A stretch of 64,000 bases of DNA from Paenibacillus kobensis NBRC 15729. GTDB lineage: Bacteria; Bacillota; Bacilli; Paenibacillales; Paenibacillaceae. Position numbers and translations under genes: made by a program. The first letter of the stretch is position 1, and each line of letters begins with the position of its first letter. The stretch covers positions 41,054 through 105,053 of the forward strand of contig NZ_BILZ01000014.1 of assembly GCF_004000825.1 (NCBI RefSeq), read 5' to 3'. The notes under the pieces are model-generated. The model was not told the origin of the DNA. It was given only the letters and a program-made list of their open reading frames with translations, and searched no databases. Of this stretch, positions 1 to 9,120 are shown piece by piece.

Positions 1-1319
1 CGAGTATCCGCATCCGAACGGTAAACGTGGTGAATGAGATAGTAAATGACCGCCCAGTACAGTTCGAACGGATTAATCAGATCCGGGCGCTGCTCGCGGC
101 ATTGATAATAATAAGTAAACGGCGTGACCGCGCCGTCCGCCATATCGTCGAACAGATCGGCGAAGTCGTCAGCCAGCTGATTATAGATGCCGTAATAAAA
201 GGTCCGGTTCTCGAACCCCTCTTCTAGCGGAGCGCGAATGACGGATCGGGCAATCAGGCGGGATGAGGCCGACTTCAGAATGACGGGTATGAACAGTTCC
301 TCATTCGTGTAAGTGGCGTGAGACAAATCCTTAGCCCGGTCCAGCTCCTGCGAATGAAAAAATACGAAAGCCTGCTCGAAGAAAAGCTGCCGCTCTTCCG
401 GAAGCTGATGGCGCTTAATATATTCGAACGCTTCCGACAGCTCCAGCTGGATATACCGGAACATGACGTTGTCCGACACGTTCCATTCGCCTAACTCAGG
501 CACCGTTCCGTTTAGCAGCGCCGTCCGAATCACGCCGGAATAACGCGCCTTCTCCTCTGCCGTTAACACCTGGGCATCCAGCAAATCATCAATGAACGGG
601 TAGGTCAGACCGTACGAGTAGCCAAGCCGGATCGCCTCATCCAATCTTCGGGAACGCTCAGCCGGGGCTTCATGATCGCCCAGTTCCTCGACGACATGCA
701 GCACGACGCCTAGTATGATCTTGATTAGCTTTCGCTGAGCATGCTCGGCATTCATCCCCTCCGGAATATGAGCCGACACGTCCTTCAGCTTCTCGAGCAC
801 CCATATTGCGGCGTTCTCCACGCCTTCCTTCTGCGCCCACTGGTAAAAGTCCGCCACGCTAATAAACGATGGCGCCCCTCCCCTTCCAGCGTCGGCGGAG
901 TCGACTAGCCGTCGCTTAATATCAGCAGCAATGCGCTGCATTCGGCTGCGCGTATGAGGGGAGTCCATCGCCGCGCCAAGATCTCTCATATAAATATATC
1001 GAATGCTTCGGTCGATATAATCGTCCAGTTTATTCGTCAGCTGCAGCCAGCGGATATAGCGGTTGTAATCTCCCGTATTCGATGGCTTGCTTCCTCGCCC
1101 AAGCCATGACAGCCACGGCCGGCGGTAAATATGCTTTCGCTGCCATTGCCCAATATCTTCCGTAAGCGCCGCAACGTACGTCTTGCTCCTGACTTGCTCA
1201 AACAGCGAATCAAAGTAATGGGAAGCCTTCTGCTCAGCCAACCGGTAACAGGCATCAGGCTGAACGATGCGTTCCTCATTCTCAGCGTTCATTACATTCA
1301 TATCATTCATAGGATGCAT
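1..1319 (-). CDS. Isoprenoid-synthase-fold protein (class I terpene/prenyl synthase-like), 3' end outside window
   Basis: An open frame runs on the minus strand from an ATG at 1319 off the left edge (about 439 codons visible). A GAGGT-type ribosome site sits about 10 bases upstream; in-frame ATGs at 1310, 1301 and 1292 are alternatives. The protein is helical, with an Asp-rich DDLLD motif at about residues 244-248 and a later DDFADLFDD stretch, as expected of class I isoprenoid synthases that bind diphosphate through Mg ions. I cannot tell a polyprenyl synthase from a terpene synthase or a non-catalytic relative. It lies outside the biosynthetic island and shows no link to it. Confidence 0.6.
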   Translation of the reverse strand, partial: MHPMNDMNVMNAENEERIVQPDACYRLAEQKASHYFDSLFEQVRSKTYVAALTEDIGQWQRKHIYRRPWLSWLGRGSKPSNTGDYNRYIRWLQLTNKLDDYIDRSIRYIYMRDLGAAMDSPHTRSRMQRIAADIKRRLVDSADAGRGGAPSFISVADFYQWAQKEGVENAAIWVLEKLKDVSAHIPEGMNAEHAQRKLIKIILGVVLHVVEELGDHEAPAERSRRLDEAIRLGYSYGLTYPFIDDLLDAQVLTAEEKARYSGVIRTALLNGTVPELGEWNVSDNVMFRYIQLELSEAFEYIKRHQLPEERQLFFEQAFVFFHSQELDRAKDLSHATYTNEELFIPVILKSASSRLIARSVIRAPLEEGFENRTFYYGIYNQLADDFADLFDDMADGAVTPFTYYYQCREQRPDLINPFELYWAVIYYLIHHVYRSDADT

Positions 1320-1647
1320 AGGTGTATAACCTCAACTTCTATAGTTGTTGGAACTTGAGCATGAAGGGGAGCCGATGCTTATTGATACGGGAAATAGATG
1401 ATAATGGTTGCGCAACCGGCACGTTGGGAGCTGCTGGCCGTGTGCGTGACCCTATATTTTATTCGTGCGGGAAGAAGACCATGCGGAAAAATCGTGCTGC
1501 CAACGTCCATCATATCACGACGGTCAAGCGGGTTGATTCGATCAAAAAGAGGCGGAAGATCTCACTGTCGACATAGTGAACCATCACTACCGCTTCGAAG
1601 TACTCGTTGCCGTGATCCGAGATCACGGCGAGACGAAATCATAACCA
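1320..1647. other. Intergenic region with one perfect inverted repeat
   Basis: No convincing gene. It holds the upstream region of the isoprenoid-synthase-like gene and a perfect 9-bp inverted repeat with a 3-base loop at 1609-1629 (GCCGTGATC/GATCACGGC). It could be an operator or a hairpin; no T-run follows it on either strand. Confidence 0.4.
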
Positions 1648-1681
1648 AACACCCCCGAACCGCATACGGTCGGGGGGTGTT
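1648..1681 (-). terminator. Hairpin terminator after the small membrane protein gene
   Basis: GC-rich inverted repeat (AACACCCCC ... GGGGGGTGTT) 33 bases past the stop codon of the 1714-2043 gene, followed on the minus strand by a short T-rich stretch. Two internal mismatches in the lower stem. Confidence 0.6.
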
Positions 1682-1713
1682 GCAGTTCGGCGCAAGGTCC
1701 AGCAATCCATTCA

Positions 1714-2043
1714 TCATTCTTGTGCAGCTGGACAGGGGCCGGTCTGGTTGAACTTCACGATGACTCCTCCGGATACCCCTTCGGATGAAAAGCCGGTGTC
1801 CTCACGCATCCTCTTCGCCTCGGCTTCCGACACTTCAATCGGCACGGTCGTATGGGGAACCTCGCATCCATCGACAATCAGTTGACCGTCCGAGGATGGG
1901 ATGGTTCCAGGGGCAGCCTCTTCTATCGCGCCAGGCGGATAGACATACATCCGATCGCCATGTTCACTCTGGTTATATAGTTGGCCAGCCAGTACGCCTA
2001 TCCCCGCGATCATGCAGATAAACCCGATTATGCGGTATTTCAC
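1714..2043 (-). CDS. Small membrane-anchored or secreted protein of unknown function
   Basis: 109 codons. I chose the GTG at 2043 because AAGGAGG lies about 7 bases upstream; an in-frame ATG further upstream has no such site. The N-terminus has one hydrophobic segment (about residues 4-21) preceded by Lys/Arg, so it is a signal anchor or signal peptide. The rest is polar and predicted extracytoplasmic, with two Cys near the middle and C-terminus that could pair. I do not recognise a family. Followed by its own terminator, so it is probably a single-gene unit. Confidence 0.55.
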   Translation of the reverse strand: MKYRIIGFICMIAGIGVLAGQLYNQSEHGDRMYVYPPGAIEEAAPGTIPSSDGQLIVDGCEVPHTTVPIEVSEAEAKRMREDTGFSSEGVSGGVIVKFNQTGPCPAAQE

Positions 2044-2201
2044 GAAGGTTCCTCCTTCCTTATGCGGCTTGTATCTATACAGACGCAATTCGTTGCCGTT
2101 TGTTTCAGCAGGCATGCCATCGAGTTCGTATACAAAAACAATACTCTGGTAATATCTGCTCCCGGCTGCAGATCAGCCCATTGGCAGTGCTTAGAGTGCA
2201 T

Positions 2202-2230
2202 AAAAAAGCCCGACCTCGTAAGGTCGAGCT
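2202..2230 (-). terminator. Rho-independent terminator of the GH3 gene
   Basis: On the minus strand, GCTCGACCTTACGAGGTCGGGC folds into a strong hairpin followed by six T residues, just past the GH3 stop at 2244. Confidence 0.85.
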
Positions 2231-2243
2231 TCAACAACGCTAT

Positions 2244-5033
2244 CTATTCTTGAACAAATTCGATCGAGTCGATCTCCATGCCAGGTTTCGCTACTTCCAG
2301 CTTCAGCTCGTACAGCCCCGCCGGCAGCTCTACCTTCACAAGCTTCTGCCGAATCCAGCTGCCTTCCGTGCCGTTCGTCTGAACTGTCGTCATCAGCTCG
2401 CCGTTCACGTACACATTCGTAGCGCACTGCGCCCAAGCACGCTCCGCCGACATGAGGTGGACGGTCATCCGGTAGATGCCGTCTTGCTCAACCTGCATCA
2501 CATGCGGACCGTCGCCGGTCAGTTTGACCTGCGCAGACACCGCTAACAATTGTGCTCCCTCAGGCGACAGTGCCGCATTCGGTTGGAAACGCTCCGCATG
2601 CTCTTCCTTCACCAGCTCTCTCGAGAACACCGGCGCTTTCATCAGAAACTCGCAAATGTTCATCGCGCTGCGCTGCAATTCGCCACGCGTCAGCGTGCCG
2701 TTGTCCAGCGATGCCAGCGTGTTGTCGCCCCATACATTCGATGCCGCCCCGTAGTTCGAGACGACCATGTAGAGGTCGTTCTGCGACCGAACCATCCAGT
2801 TCGTATTGCCGCGGTCCGCTGCGCCGCCATGAACAACGTCGTTCATCACTGCCCACCAGTCGGTCATGACGATACCTTTGAAGCCCCATTCGCCGCGCAG
2901 GACAGTCGTATTCAAGTCGTAATTCGAAGCCGTCCAATGCCCGTTGACCGGATTGTAGGCCGTCATGACGGAATTCGCGCCGCCTTGTTTGACTGCGATC
3001 TCGAATCCTTTCAGGTAGATCTCCCGCAGCGCACGCTCCGATACAACCGCATTCACGGTATGGCGGTGCTTCTCTTGATTGTTGCCGGCAAAATGTTTGA
3101 GCGTCGCATTCGAGCCGCCCTTCATAATGCCGCGCGTTACCGCAGCTGCGAACAAGCCCGTCACGAGCGGATCTTCCGAGAAATATTCAAAGTTGCGTCC
3201 GTTAAGCGGGCTGCGGCGAATGTTGAGGCCCGGTCCGAGCAGGGCGTCGATCTCGTTGCGCAGCAGCTCCCGGCCTTCCATCACGTACAGTTCTTCGACC
3301 AGCTCCGTGTTCCAAGTAGCCGCAAGCAGTGTTCCGATCGCAACCTGCGTCGCCTTATGACCGCTGTCCATTCGAATGCCGGACGGGCCGTCCGCCGTAC
3401 AAGCAAGCGGAATGCCATAATCGAGCAGACTTTCCGTTACACCTCCGAACGCGGATGCTGTACCTGGCGTCACGAGCGGGCTACTCATACCCTCGCCGCG
3501 GACAATCGCTGCCAAATCTTCATCATCCAGCTGCGCGATGAAAACTTCCATGCTGACTTTGCCGTCCGCAACATCCTGCAGCTTATGCCCTTGATCGCCC
3601 GTCTGCTCCAGCGTGACAGGCATATTGCGCTCAATTCTCTCGGCCATCGATACTTGGCGAACTGGCACCGGTGCCGCTGTCAGCTCATACGAACCGTCTG
3701 CCTTACGGGGACCCGGCTGCATTCGGGTATAGCTTTCCACCGGCGCCATCGCCTCTGCCAGCTGCTCCACAATGCGGAGCGACTCAACCACATATGCTTG
3801 CTCGTCTTCAACGCCGACTGCCACGGCATTGCGAACGCTATTGCCTGCATAGATACGATATTCGCCCGCCTCCAGCACATAAGCGGAAGCATGCCCGGTT
3901 ACGCCGGCATCGTCATAAGAAGCCATGGAAGCAATAGGGAAGCGTACAACAAGATGCTGCGATTGACCAGGCTGAAGCAGCTTCGTCTTCGCGAATGCCG
4001 CCAACGCTCTAACCGGCTTGCCGAGCTTGCCTTGCGGCGCTTCATAATAAACCTGCACAACCTCTTGACCGGCATAGACGGTTCCGGTATTCGTTACCGT
4101 AACGCCAATTTCGATCGACGGAATACCCGCTTCGTCAGCTAGCTTCGCATCCTCCGGTTGGATCGAGAACGAAGTGTACGACAATCCGAAGCCGAATTCA
4201 TATTGTACTTTCTCTGGGGCGAACGTCTCGAAATAACGGTAGCCGACATAAATGTCTTCTTCATAAACGTTATGAAATTCATTGCCGTAGTTCTTGGTCG
4301 ATGGGTAATCATCAATGGAATAGGCAATCGTATCCGTCAATTTGCCGCTAGGCACTACATCTCCGACCAGCACGTCAGCGATCGCGTTGCCGCCCTCCAT
4401 GCCGCCCTGCCAAGCGTAAATCACGCTGGCAATCGGGTGCACGTAATCCGCGTTCAGCCAGCTCATATCGATAATGTTCGATACGTTCAGCACGACGATC
4501 GTTTGTTCAAAATACGCCGTCACTTGCTTCAGCATCGCCAGCTCATCGGCTGTCAGCAAGTAGCTGCCCGGCTCATTCGCGTTATCCTGGTCTTCCCCTG
4601 CCGTCCGTCCAATGACAACGATCGCTTTGCCCGACCGGCTTCTCGCAGCCGACACCAGCTCTGCCGTGAGCGGCATTTCCTGCTGATGCCACGGCTCGGC
4701 AGCCCAGCCGCCGCCGCCATTATCGAACGGGTTCTGTTCGACCCACTTCTCGTATACCGCAGCCAGCTCTTCGTCCAAGCGAATGCCCGTCTTGCTGCGA
4801 AGGCCGCCGAGCAGATTCGTCGTATGGGTAACGTTGACGCTGCCGCCTGAGCCTGTGCCGCTCCGGTAATAGTTAATTTGCGTTCTGCCGAATACGGAAA
4901 CGGTTTCGACGTCCCGAATGGGAAGCGCTTGATTGTCATTCTTCAGCAGTACGGCGCCTTCCGCCGCCACTTGTCTGCTGAATTCGGCGAACCCTTCCAA
5001 TGGGAAGCCTATTAGGGATGTTTGTGTGCTCAT
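2244..5033 (-). CDS. Domain-permuted glycoside hydrolase family 3 (beta-glucosidase type)
   Basis: 929 residues. The usual GH3 order is reversed: the C-terminal alpha/beta-sandwich domain comes first (GAVLLKND at about 26-33), then a fibronectin III-like domain (about 300-400), then the catalytic TIM-barrel domain. The barrel carries KHF (about 646-648), the Arg/His-rich substrate loop and the nucleophile Asp in MTDWW at about D725. An AGEDQD motif near E147 is a plausible acid/base. The last ~100 residues resemble a beta-sandwich binding domain. No signal peptide, so it probably hydrolyses imported beta-glucosides in the cytoplasm. Single gene with its own terminator, outside the island. Confidence 0.9.
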   Translation of the reverse strand: MSTQTSLIGFPLEGFAEFSRQVAAEGAVLLKNDNQALPIRDVETVSVFGRTQINYYRSGTGSGGSVNVTHTTNLLGGLRSKTGIRLDEELAAVYEKWVEQNPFDNGGGGWAAEPWHQQEMPLTAELVSAARSRSGKAIVVIGRTAGEDQDNANEPGSYLLTADELAMLKQVTAYFEQTIVVLNVSNIIDMSWLNADYVHPIASVIYAWQGGMEGGNAIADVLVGDVVPSGKLTDTIAYSIDDYPSTKNYGNEFHNVYEEDIYVGYRYFETFAPEKVQYEFGFGLSYTSFSIQPEDAKLADEAGIPSIEIGVTVTNTGTVYAGQEVVQVYYEAPQGKLGKPVRALAAFAKTKLLQPGQSQHLVVRFPIASMASYDDAGVTGHASAYVLEAGEYRIYAGNSVRNAVAVGVEDEQAYVVESLRIVEQLAEAMAPVESYTRMQPGPRKADGSYELTAAPVPVRQVSMAERIERNMPVTLEQTGDQGHKLQDVADGKVSMEVFIAQLDDEDLAAIVRGEGMSSPLVTPGTASAFGGVTESLLDYGIPLACTADGPSGIRMDSGHKATQVAIGTLLAATWNTELVEELYVMEGRELLRNEIDALLGPGLNIRRSPLNGRNFEYFSEDPLVTGLFAAAVTRGIMKGGSNATLKHFAGNNQEKHRHTVNAVVSERALREIYLKGFEIAVKQGGANSVMTAYNPVNGHWTASNYDLNTTVLRGEWGFKGIVMTDWWAVMNDVVHGGAADRGNTNWMVRSQNDLYMVVSNYGAASNVWGDNTLASLDNGTLTRGELQRSAMNICEFLMKAPVFSRELVKEEHAERFQPNAALSPEGAQLLAVSAQVKLTGDGPHVMQVEQDGIYRMTVHLMSAERAWAQCATNVYVNGELMTTVQTNGTEGSWIRQKLVKVELPAGLYELKLEVAKPGMEIDSIEFVQE

Positions 5034-5156
5034 TATTGTGATCTCTCCATATAGTTATCATTGTTAAATTTAAATCCATTACCTAATCATAACAATTAAC
5101 GTAATAAACATAAATGATTATTCGCGAGCGACGCCTAAAATAAGAACCGCCGCTGT

Positions 5157-5825
5157 TCAGAGCGTCAGGGCAGGCCCATACTTCGCAAGAAAAGCCTCTT
5201 TGTCTTTATAATCCGGCATAATGCTCCCTACACGCCGCCAGAATGACCGGTCATGATTCATATGCGTCAGATGGCACAGCTCGTGGACAATGACGTAATC
5301 AATCACTTCAACCGGCGCCATCGCCAGACGATAATTAAAGGTCAGCTGCTTATTCGAGCTGCAGCTCCCCCATTTAGTGCTGGACTCGACGATTTCGACC
5401 GATTTGGGTGTTACTTTCAATTGCTTCTGATAATACGGCATTCGTTCCAACACAATCTTCTTGCAGCTGGCAAAATAAAACTTCTTCAACCGCTGCCTAA
5501 GCACCTCGTCGTCACTCGACGCCGACGTATCGATCAGCTCATTCAGAAAGTAATATCGGCCGAGATGAAGAAACTTGTTATCCTCGTTATATTCTCTTGC
5601 CTGCAGTACTTCACGGGATTTCTCGATCGCATCAAGCCGTGCCGTAATCTGTTCTCCGTGCTGTCTAACTGCTTGCCTGATCATCTCGTCGCTCGTACCA
5701 TTGGGAGCTTTGACCGTCACGAAACCCGTAGGATCGACCTGCAGCGATAGCTTGCTCCCGCGCCCGTATGCTACATGTACTTCTATTGTCCGCTGCTCAA
5801 GTTCAACTTTCATATTCGCCATCAT
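5157..5825 (-). CDS. YgjP-like (SprT-related, DUF45) zinc metallopeptidase
   Basis: 222 residues. The C-terminal half contains the zinc motif HELCH, followed after five residues by another His (HMNH) and RSFW, the typical layout of the YgjP/DUF45 family. Upstream is the KWGSC segment also typical of it. Cytosolic, no signal peptide. The physiological substrate of the family is poorly defined. The start is uncertain: two adjacent ATGs at 5825/5822, with only a weak ribosome site. Belongs to the chromosomal flank. Confidence 0.85.
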   Translation of the reverse strand: MMANMKVELEQRTIEVHVAYGRGSKLSLQVDPTGFVTVKAPNGTSDEMIRQAVRQHGEQITARLDAIEKSREVLQAREYNEDNKFLHLGRYYFLNELIDTSASSDDEVLRQRLKKFYFASCKKIVLERMPYYQKQLKVTPKSVEIVESSTKWGSCSSNKQLTFNYRLAMAPVEVIDYVIVHELCHLTHMNHDRSFWRRVGSIMPDYKDKEAFLAKYGPALTL

Positions 5826-6000
5826 TTCTTAAGAGATTAATCGTGATCTTATCATTATAATCGATTCATGAATAATAGAACCCGCAGTCTCCACGGAAGC
5901 TGCTTACAAATTAAATTTATGTAAGTGATTACAGTTCTGGTAGGAACGGCAACCCTAGTGAAGAAAGATATTTAGTGACTTCAAAACTTAGGAGGTTATT

Positions 6001-6396
6001 ATGGGCAGATTAATTCATTTCGAAATTCATGTGGATGACATGGAACGCGCCAAAACGTTCTACGGAGAAGTATTCGGCTGGACATTCGAGGATTGGAGCG
6101 AATATGCCGGTGTTCCTTACTTCGGGGCCGTGACAGGCAGTGCCGACCAAGCGGGAATTAACGGAGCTCTGATGAAGCGTCATGGCGACGCTCCGCAGCC
6201 GGGACAAGCGATGAACGGATATTCGTGTACGATGGGGATCGAGGATTATGATTCCACGCACGAGAAAATTATGAGACTTGGCGGCCAAATCGCGCTGCCG
6301 AAGCATGCGTTGCCCGGAATGGCTTGGCAAGGGTATTACCTCGACACCGAAGGCAATATTTTCGGCATTCATCAGCCGGATGTGAACGCGAAGTAA
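6001..6396 (+). CDS. VOC superfamily (glyoxalase/dioxygenase-fold) protein
   Basis: 131 residues, AGGAGG about 5 bases before the ATG. N-terminal betaalphabetabetabeta repeat with HFEIHVDDMERAKTFYGEVFGW and a C-terminal repeat ending DTEGNIFGIHQPD, the usual VOC pattern with possible metal ligands His/Glu. Function in the cell unknown; many such proteins bind or modify small hydrophobic molecules. It lies outside the direct repeats and is separate from the three island VOC genes. Confidence 0.85.
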   Translation: MGRLIHFEIHVDDMERAKTFYGEVFGWTFEDWSEYAGVPYFGAVTGSADQAGINGALMKRHGDAPQPGQAMNGYSCTMGIEDYDSTHEKIMRLGGQIALPKHALPGMAWQGYYLDTEGNIFGIHQPDVNAK

Positions 6397-6418
6397 CTTA
6401 CTGTTCTTAATACAGACG

Positions 6419-6446
6419 AAGCCCGGCCTCTTGAGGTCGGGCTTTT
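6419..6446 (+). terminator. Terminator of the VOC gene
   Basis: AGCCCGGCCTCTTGAGGTCGGGCTTTT: strong hairpin plus short T-run, 22 bases after the stop codon. Confidence 0.85.
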
Positions 6447-6550
6447 ATGGCGGACCTACGTGAAGTGGTGGCCTACAAGAAAACAGGCATAGACATTAAA
6501 TAATTATCTCTCAACATTTTCATAATAGGTCTGTCCTCTGCTTGCCCCGG

Positions 6551-6925
6551 CTAGTCCCTCAAAAGCGCGTTAGCGATCAGCATGTCGAATTTGCGGACAT
6601 CTACGCCTTTTTGCAGCTTTACTTTAATATGGCCTGCACGCGTCCACAGTTCTACCTCCGCATTAAAGTCGAGAAAACCGCCGGCATTCTCCGTCGACCA
6701 CATGTTAATAGAGGAGTAGGGCAAGGAATAGATCTCCACCTTTTTGCCCGAGAGACCTTGCACATCTTTCACAATCAATCTTTTATTCGTAAACACCGCC
6801 GTGTCCCGGAAGGTCTTATAAGCCGCAACCGCTACTTCCCCATCCACAAGTAAGGCGTTAACATCTTGAGGTATAGGACATTCCGATACGAGAGTCCACT
6901 CTAGAATACTTGAAGTACCTGCCAT
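6551..6925 (-). CDS. PH-domain (bPH-type) protein, intact copy
   Basis: 124 residues with GGGGGA about 10 bases before the ATG. The sequence fits bacterial PH-like domains (FTNKRLIVKDVQG, then a Ser-Ile-rich strand and a C-terminal helix). Function unknown; such domains act in protein or lipid binding. A disabled copy of its 5' part is found at 63035-63143 at the other end of the island. The first third of this gene is inside the left direct repeat. I regard this as the resident chromosomal gene. Confidence 0.8.
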   Translation of the reverse strand: MAGTSSILEWTLVSECPIPQDVNALLVDGEVAVAAYKTFRDTAVFTNKRLIVKDVQGLSGKKVEIYSLPYSSINMWSTENAGGFLDFNAEVELWTRAGHIKVKLQKGVDVRKFDMLIANALLRD

Positions 6926-7230
6926 TTACTCATTCCCCCTATTGTTAGATCCCAGATTACTCAACCATTCGACAACTTTTTTCATTCGACATTTTTTTTG
7001 AAATCCCTTCTTATTACATTTGGCCCGCCATTTAACATCCCCAATTAGATTCTTCGATTGAGCTTACAATATAAAAAACGGCGAACATGGCTGATGAAGC
7101 CGCCGTTCGCCGCAATTGTTGCATCGTTTTAAAACCGAACTATAAGGTGTATTCCAAATAATCCAACTGCACGTCCCACGTTCCGTTATCCGTTGTAACG
7201 ATCAGCTTGACGTTCGTGGCCCCCGTTGCG
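6735..7230. repeat. Left arm of the direct repeat flanking the island
   Basis: Matches 63035-63430 in the same orientation. It covers the 5' part of the PH gene, the intergenic region with its terminator, and the last ~90 bp of a CBM gene. By eye, the 7050-7230 section differs from its partner at only a few positions. The PH/intergenic part is more diverged, and the right arm has lost about 79 bp plus about 20 bp. Similarity stops at 7230 (or 7238, see the finding on the internal jump). Confidence 0.9.
7073..7112 (-). terminator. Terminator of the CBM gene, left repeat copy
   Basis: CGGCGAAC ... GTTCGCCG stem with an inner GGCT/AGCC pairing, followed by six T residues on the minus strand. 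The same element is at 63272-63312. Confidence 0.8.
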
Positions 7231-7238
7231 CCGCTCAC
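7140..7238 (-). pseudogene. 3' stump of the CBM gene at the left island end
   Basis: Encodes the last ~30 residues (TTDNG.WDVQLDYLEYTL, stop TAG) of the carbohydrate-binding protein whose larger part begins at 63340. No start codon or upstream coding sequence follows, so it is a remnant. The eight bases 7231-7238 (CCGCTCAC) match a different place in the same gene (around 63827-63834) rather than the collinear position. Confidence 0.85.
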
Positions 7239-7259
7239 ACCAAAGTGGATGCCAGACCT

Positions 7260-7319
7260 CGCATGTATCCATACTTTGGCAACCTGGCAATCATAGGAAA
7301 AGACAGACCTATACATGCG
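7260..7319. repeat. Inverted repeat inside the left junction
   Basis: Perfect 9-bp inverted pair CGCATGTAT (7260-7268) and ATACATGCG (7311-7319), each next to CAGACCT/AGACCT. It lies in the ~120 bp between the CBM stump and the first island gene. It may be a remnant of whatever formed the junction or only a hairpin; no transposase is nearby. Confidence 0.4.
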
Positions 7320-7361
7320 GATGTGCTCGTTTATAATCCTATTTCCACCACCCCTTTACGA

Positions 7362-8924
7362 TTAGAGCGATGTCATAATGATTGAAAAAATATGGAGATT
7401 AGGACAGTCCGGCAGTTGCAGCTTACATGCTTGTTTTCCACGCAGGATCGGGAATCTAACAGCAAAAATGTTTCCCCATTCAGGCACAAAGGCAAGCTTT
7501 TCTCTCCGGGAAATCGGAAGACTTATTGCAATAGATTCGCCGAATTTTGGTGGCCACGCCCAGTCCGTAATTTGTGTTGTGATCTGCTCTACATCTCCAT
7601 CCTCAAACCGAACACTGAGTACTCCTTTTGGATCTCCCCATTCTCCGCACGCTAACAACCAAATACCATTATAGACGCGACTATCAATTTCGATTACCTG
7701 AGACTTACAGGCAACATTATCGTCTCCATTTCCCGGTTGTTCATGTATTTTAAAAGCTATATTCTCGTGTGTTATAACGCTTGGTAGATCTTTCTCGAGT
7801 AGAAAAAATTCTTTTCCGCCTGTAAGATCTGCAGTAGAATCTATTTCTCCGAGAGCTTGGTTATTGAAATGTGAACTTATCTCAATTTGATGCTGATTGA
7901 CTTCGGCTCCCAATAGTGGAGTGTCTATAACTTGAATTGAATCCGTAAGCTCGTTATTTAAACATACAATATTGACTAATGACAAATTATCTAAGTATCT
8001 CCTGAAGGTTTCTGAATGAATATAGTCGATTATGTGATAGAAGGATTGCCGTAAGACACACAGTCTTTTTTCAATATAGTCAAGATTAAGCTTTCCTGTT
8101 AGCTCAAACTTTTTAATTGCAGATGAAACGTTATCGGCGGTTTTTGAAATAATATCCAAATTCTCGATAACGTCTCCCTTCAACCCGATATATTGGAAGA
8201 ACTGTTTTGTAATCTCGGTCGATCCTGCAAAAAAACTGTAGGCGAGAAAATAGCGTCTTGCCATAGTACCTGCATCCTGCTCCAACTTATCCATTAATTT
8301 ATCTATGTCAAACAGCACATCCTGACTCGGAGCAAATTGCTTATAAAAATGAAGATATCTCGCTTTTAAGTTTTCATAAGCAGGGTCCGTTCGTCTGAAG
8401 TGAATGATCCCCCTAGACCCATGTGAAAAAGCCTCAGCTATTACCTCCTCCTCATATTCGTAAGTTGTATAATAGGTGAATTTCTCGTCCAGCAAGGTAT
8501 ATGTGGATGTCGAATGATTATAGCCGATAATCACAACCCAATGCCTTGCATTTTGAGTCTGAAGGTTAAATTCTTCCCGATGCGGAAGGTACATTGGATC
8601 CATTGCAATAAATACGACTTCCTCTTTGTCAAGACTTTTTAGAATATCCGGTTTCAATTCATAATAAACTCCCATCTGATAAGAATGAATAATCCCCGTT
8701 TGCTCAAAGTCGGAATCGCTGAAGATATCGAACGGGTACGACCACCTTGTTTTTCCGGTAACTATAAAATGTTGGTAAATCTTGTTCGGCTCCTCTAAAC
8801 AACAATACGCCATTAAATCAATAGGTACATTTCTGTACTTCATATAGCTGTATATTTGGGAGTGTAAACAATTAAAATAAACTTGATCCTGTCTCTGATA
8901 TACTTCCGATATGACTATTCGCAT
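7362..8924 (-). CDS. BtrH-like (C39-peptidase-fold) acyltransferase with C-terminal beta-rich domain
   Basis: 520 residues; GGAGGG 5 bases before the ATG. The N-terminal ~170 residues match the butirosin BtrH N-terminal type: a Cys near the start (NCLH, C19), an HWVVIIGYN segment (H128) and a following Asp (LLDEKF, D146), giving a papain-like Cys/His/Asp set. A helical middle and a beta-rich C-terminal part (about 390-520, with GEWGDPKG) follow. BtrH moves an acyl chain from a carrier protein onto an amine; by analogy this could acylate the island product, but substrate and even catalysis are inferred. One of three such proteins here (others at 44472 and 53684). It stands alone and is divergent from 9121. 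Confidence 0.65.
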   Translation of the reverse strand: MRIVISEVYQRQDQVYFNCLHSQIYSYMKYRNVPIDLMAYCCLEEPNKIYQHFIVTGKTRWSYPFDIFSDSDFEQTGIIHSYQMGVYYELKPDILKSLDKEEVVFIAMDPMYLPHREEFNLQTQNARHWVVIIGYNHSTSTYTLLDEKFTYYTTYEYEEEVIAEAFSHGSRGIIHFRRTDPAYENLKARYLHFYKQFAPSQDVLFDIDKLMDKLEQDAGTMARRYFLAYSFFAGSTEITKQFFQYIGLKGDVIENLDIISKTADNVSSAIKKFELTGKLNLDYIEKRLCVLRQSFYHIIDYIHSETFRRYLDNLSLVNIVCLNNELTDSIQVIDTPLLGAEVNQHQIEISSHFNNQALGEIDSTADLTGGKEFFLLEKDLPSVITHENIAFKIHEQPGNGDDNVACKSQVIEIDSRVYNGIWLLACGEWGDPKGVLSVRFEDGDVEQITTQITDWAWPPKFGESIAISLPISRREKLAFVPEWGNIFAVRFPILRGKQACKLQLPDCPNLHIFSIIMTSL

Positions 8925-9120
8925 GTAATCCCTCCATACTTACTTTATTTTTGTGTACTCTAATCTTGAAATGCTGGATTTAAAAACGCGCCATGTTTCA
9001 TAAACAATAAAAGCCAAGTCCGATTACCAGACTCACTCTATGATTAAGCAGAGGATGCGCTCGATGAAGCCCGCTGCTGCGCATCAATTATCCAATTTGC
9101 CGGAGAGGATCTGATTATTA

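Noticed and set aside
1483..1605. A minus-strand open stretch of about 38 codons with protein-like composition in the intergenic region.
   Set aside because: No ribosome site and no clear start; an upstream stop closes the frame. Too short to support as a gene; may be a remnant.
2550..4142. Long open frame (530 codons) on the plus strand opposite the GH3 gene.
   Set aside because: It is the antisense shadow of a clear GH3 enzyme, with His/Arg-rich composition and no domain or ribosome site.
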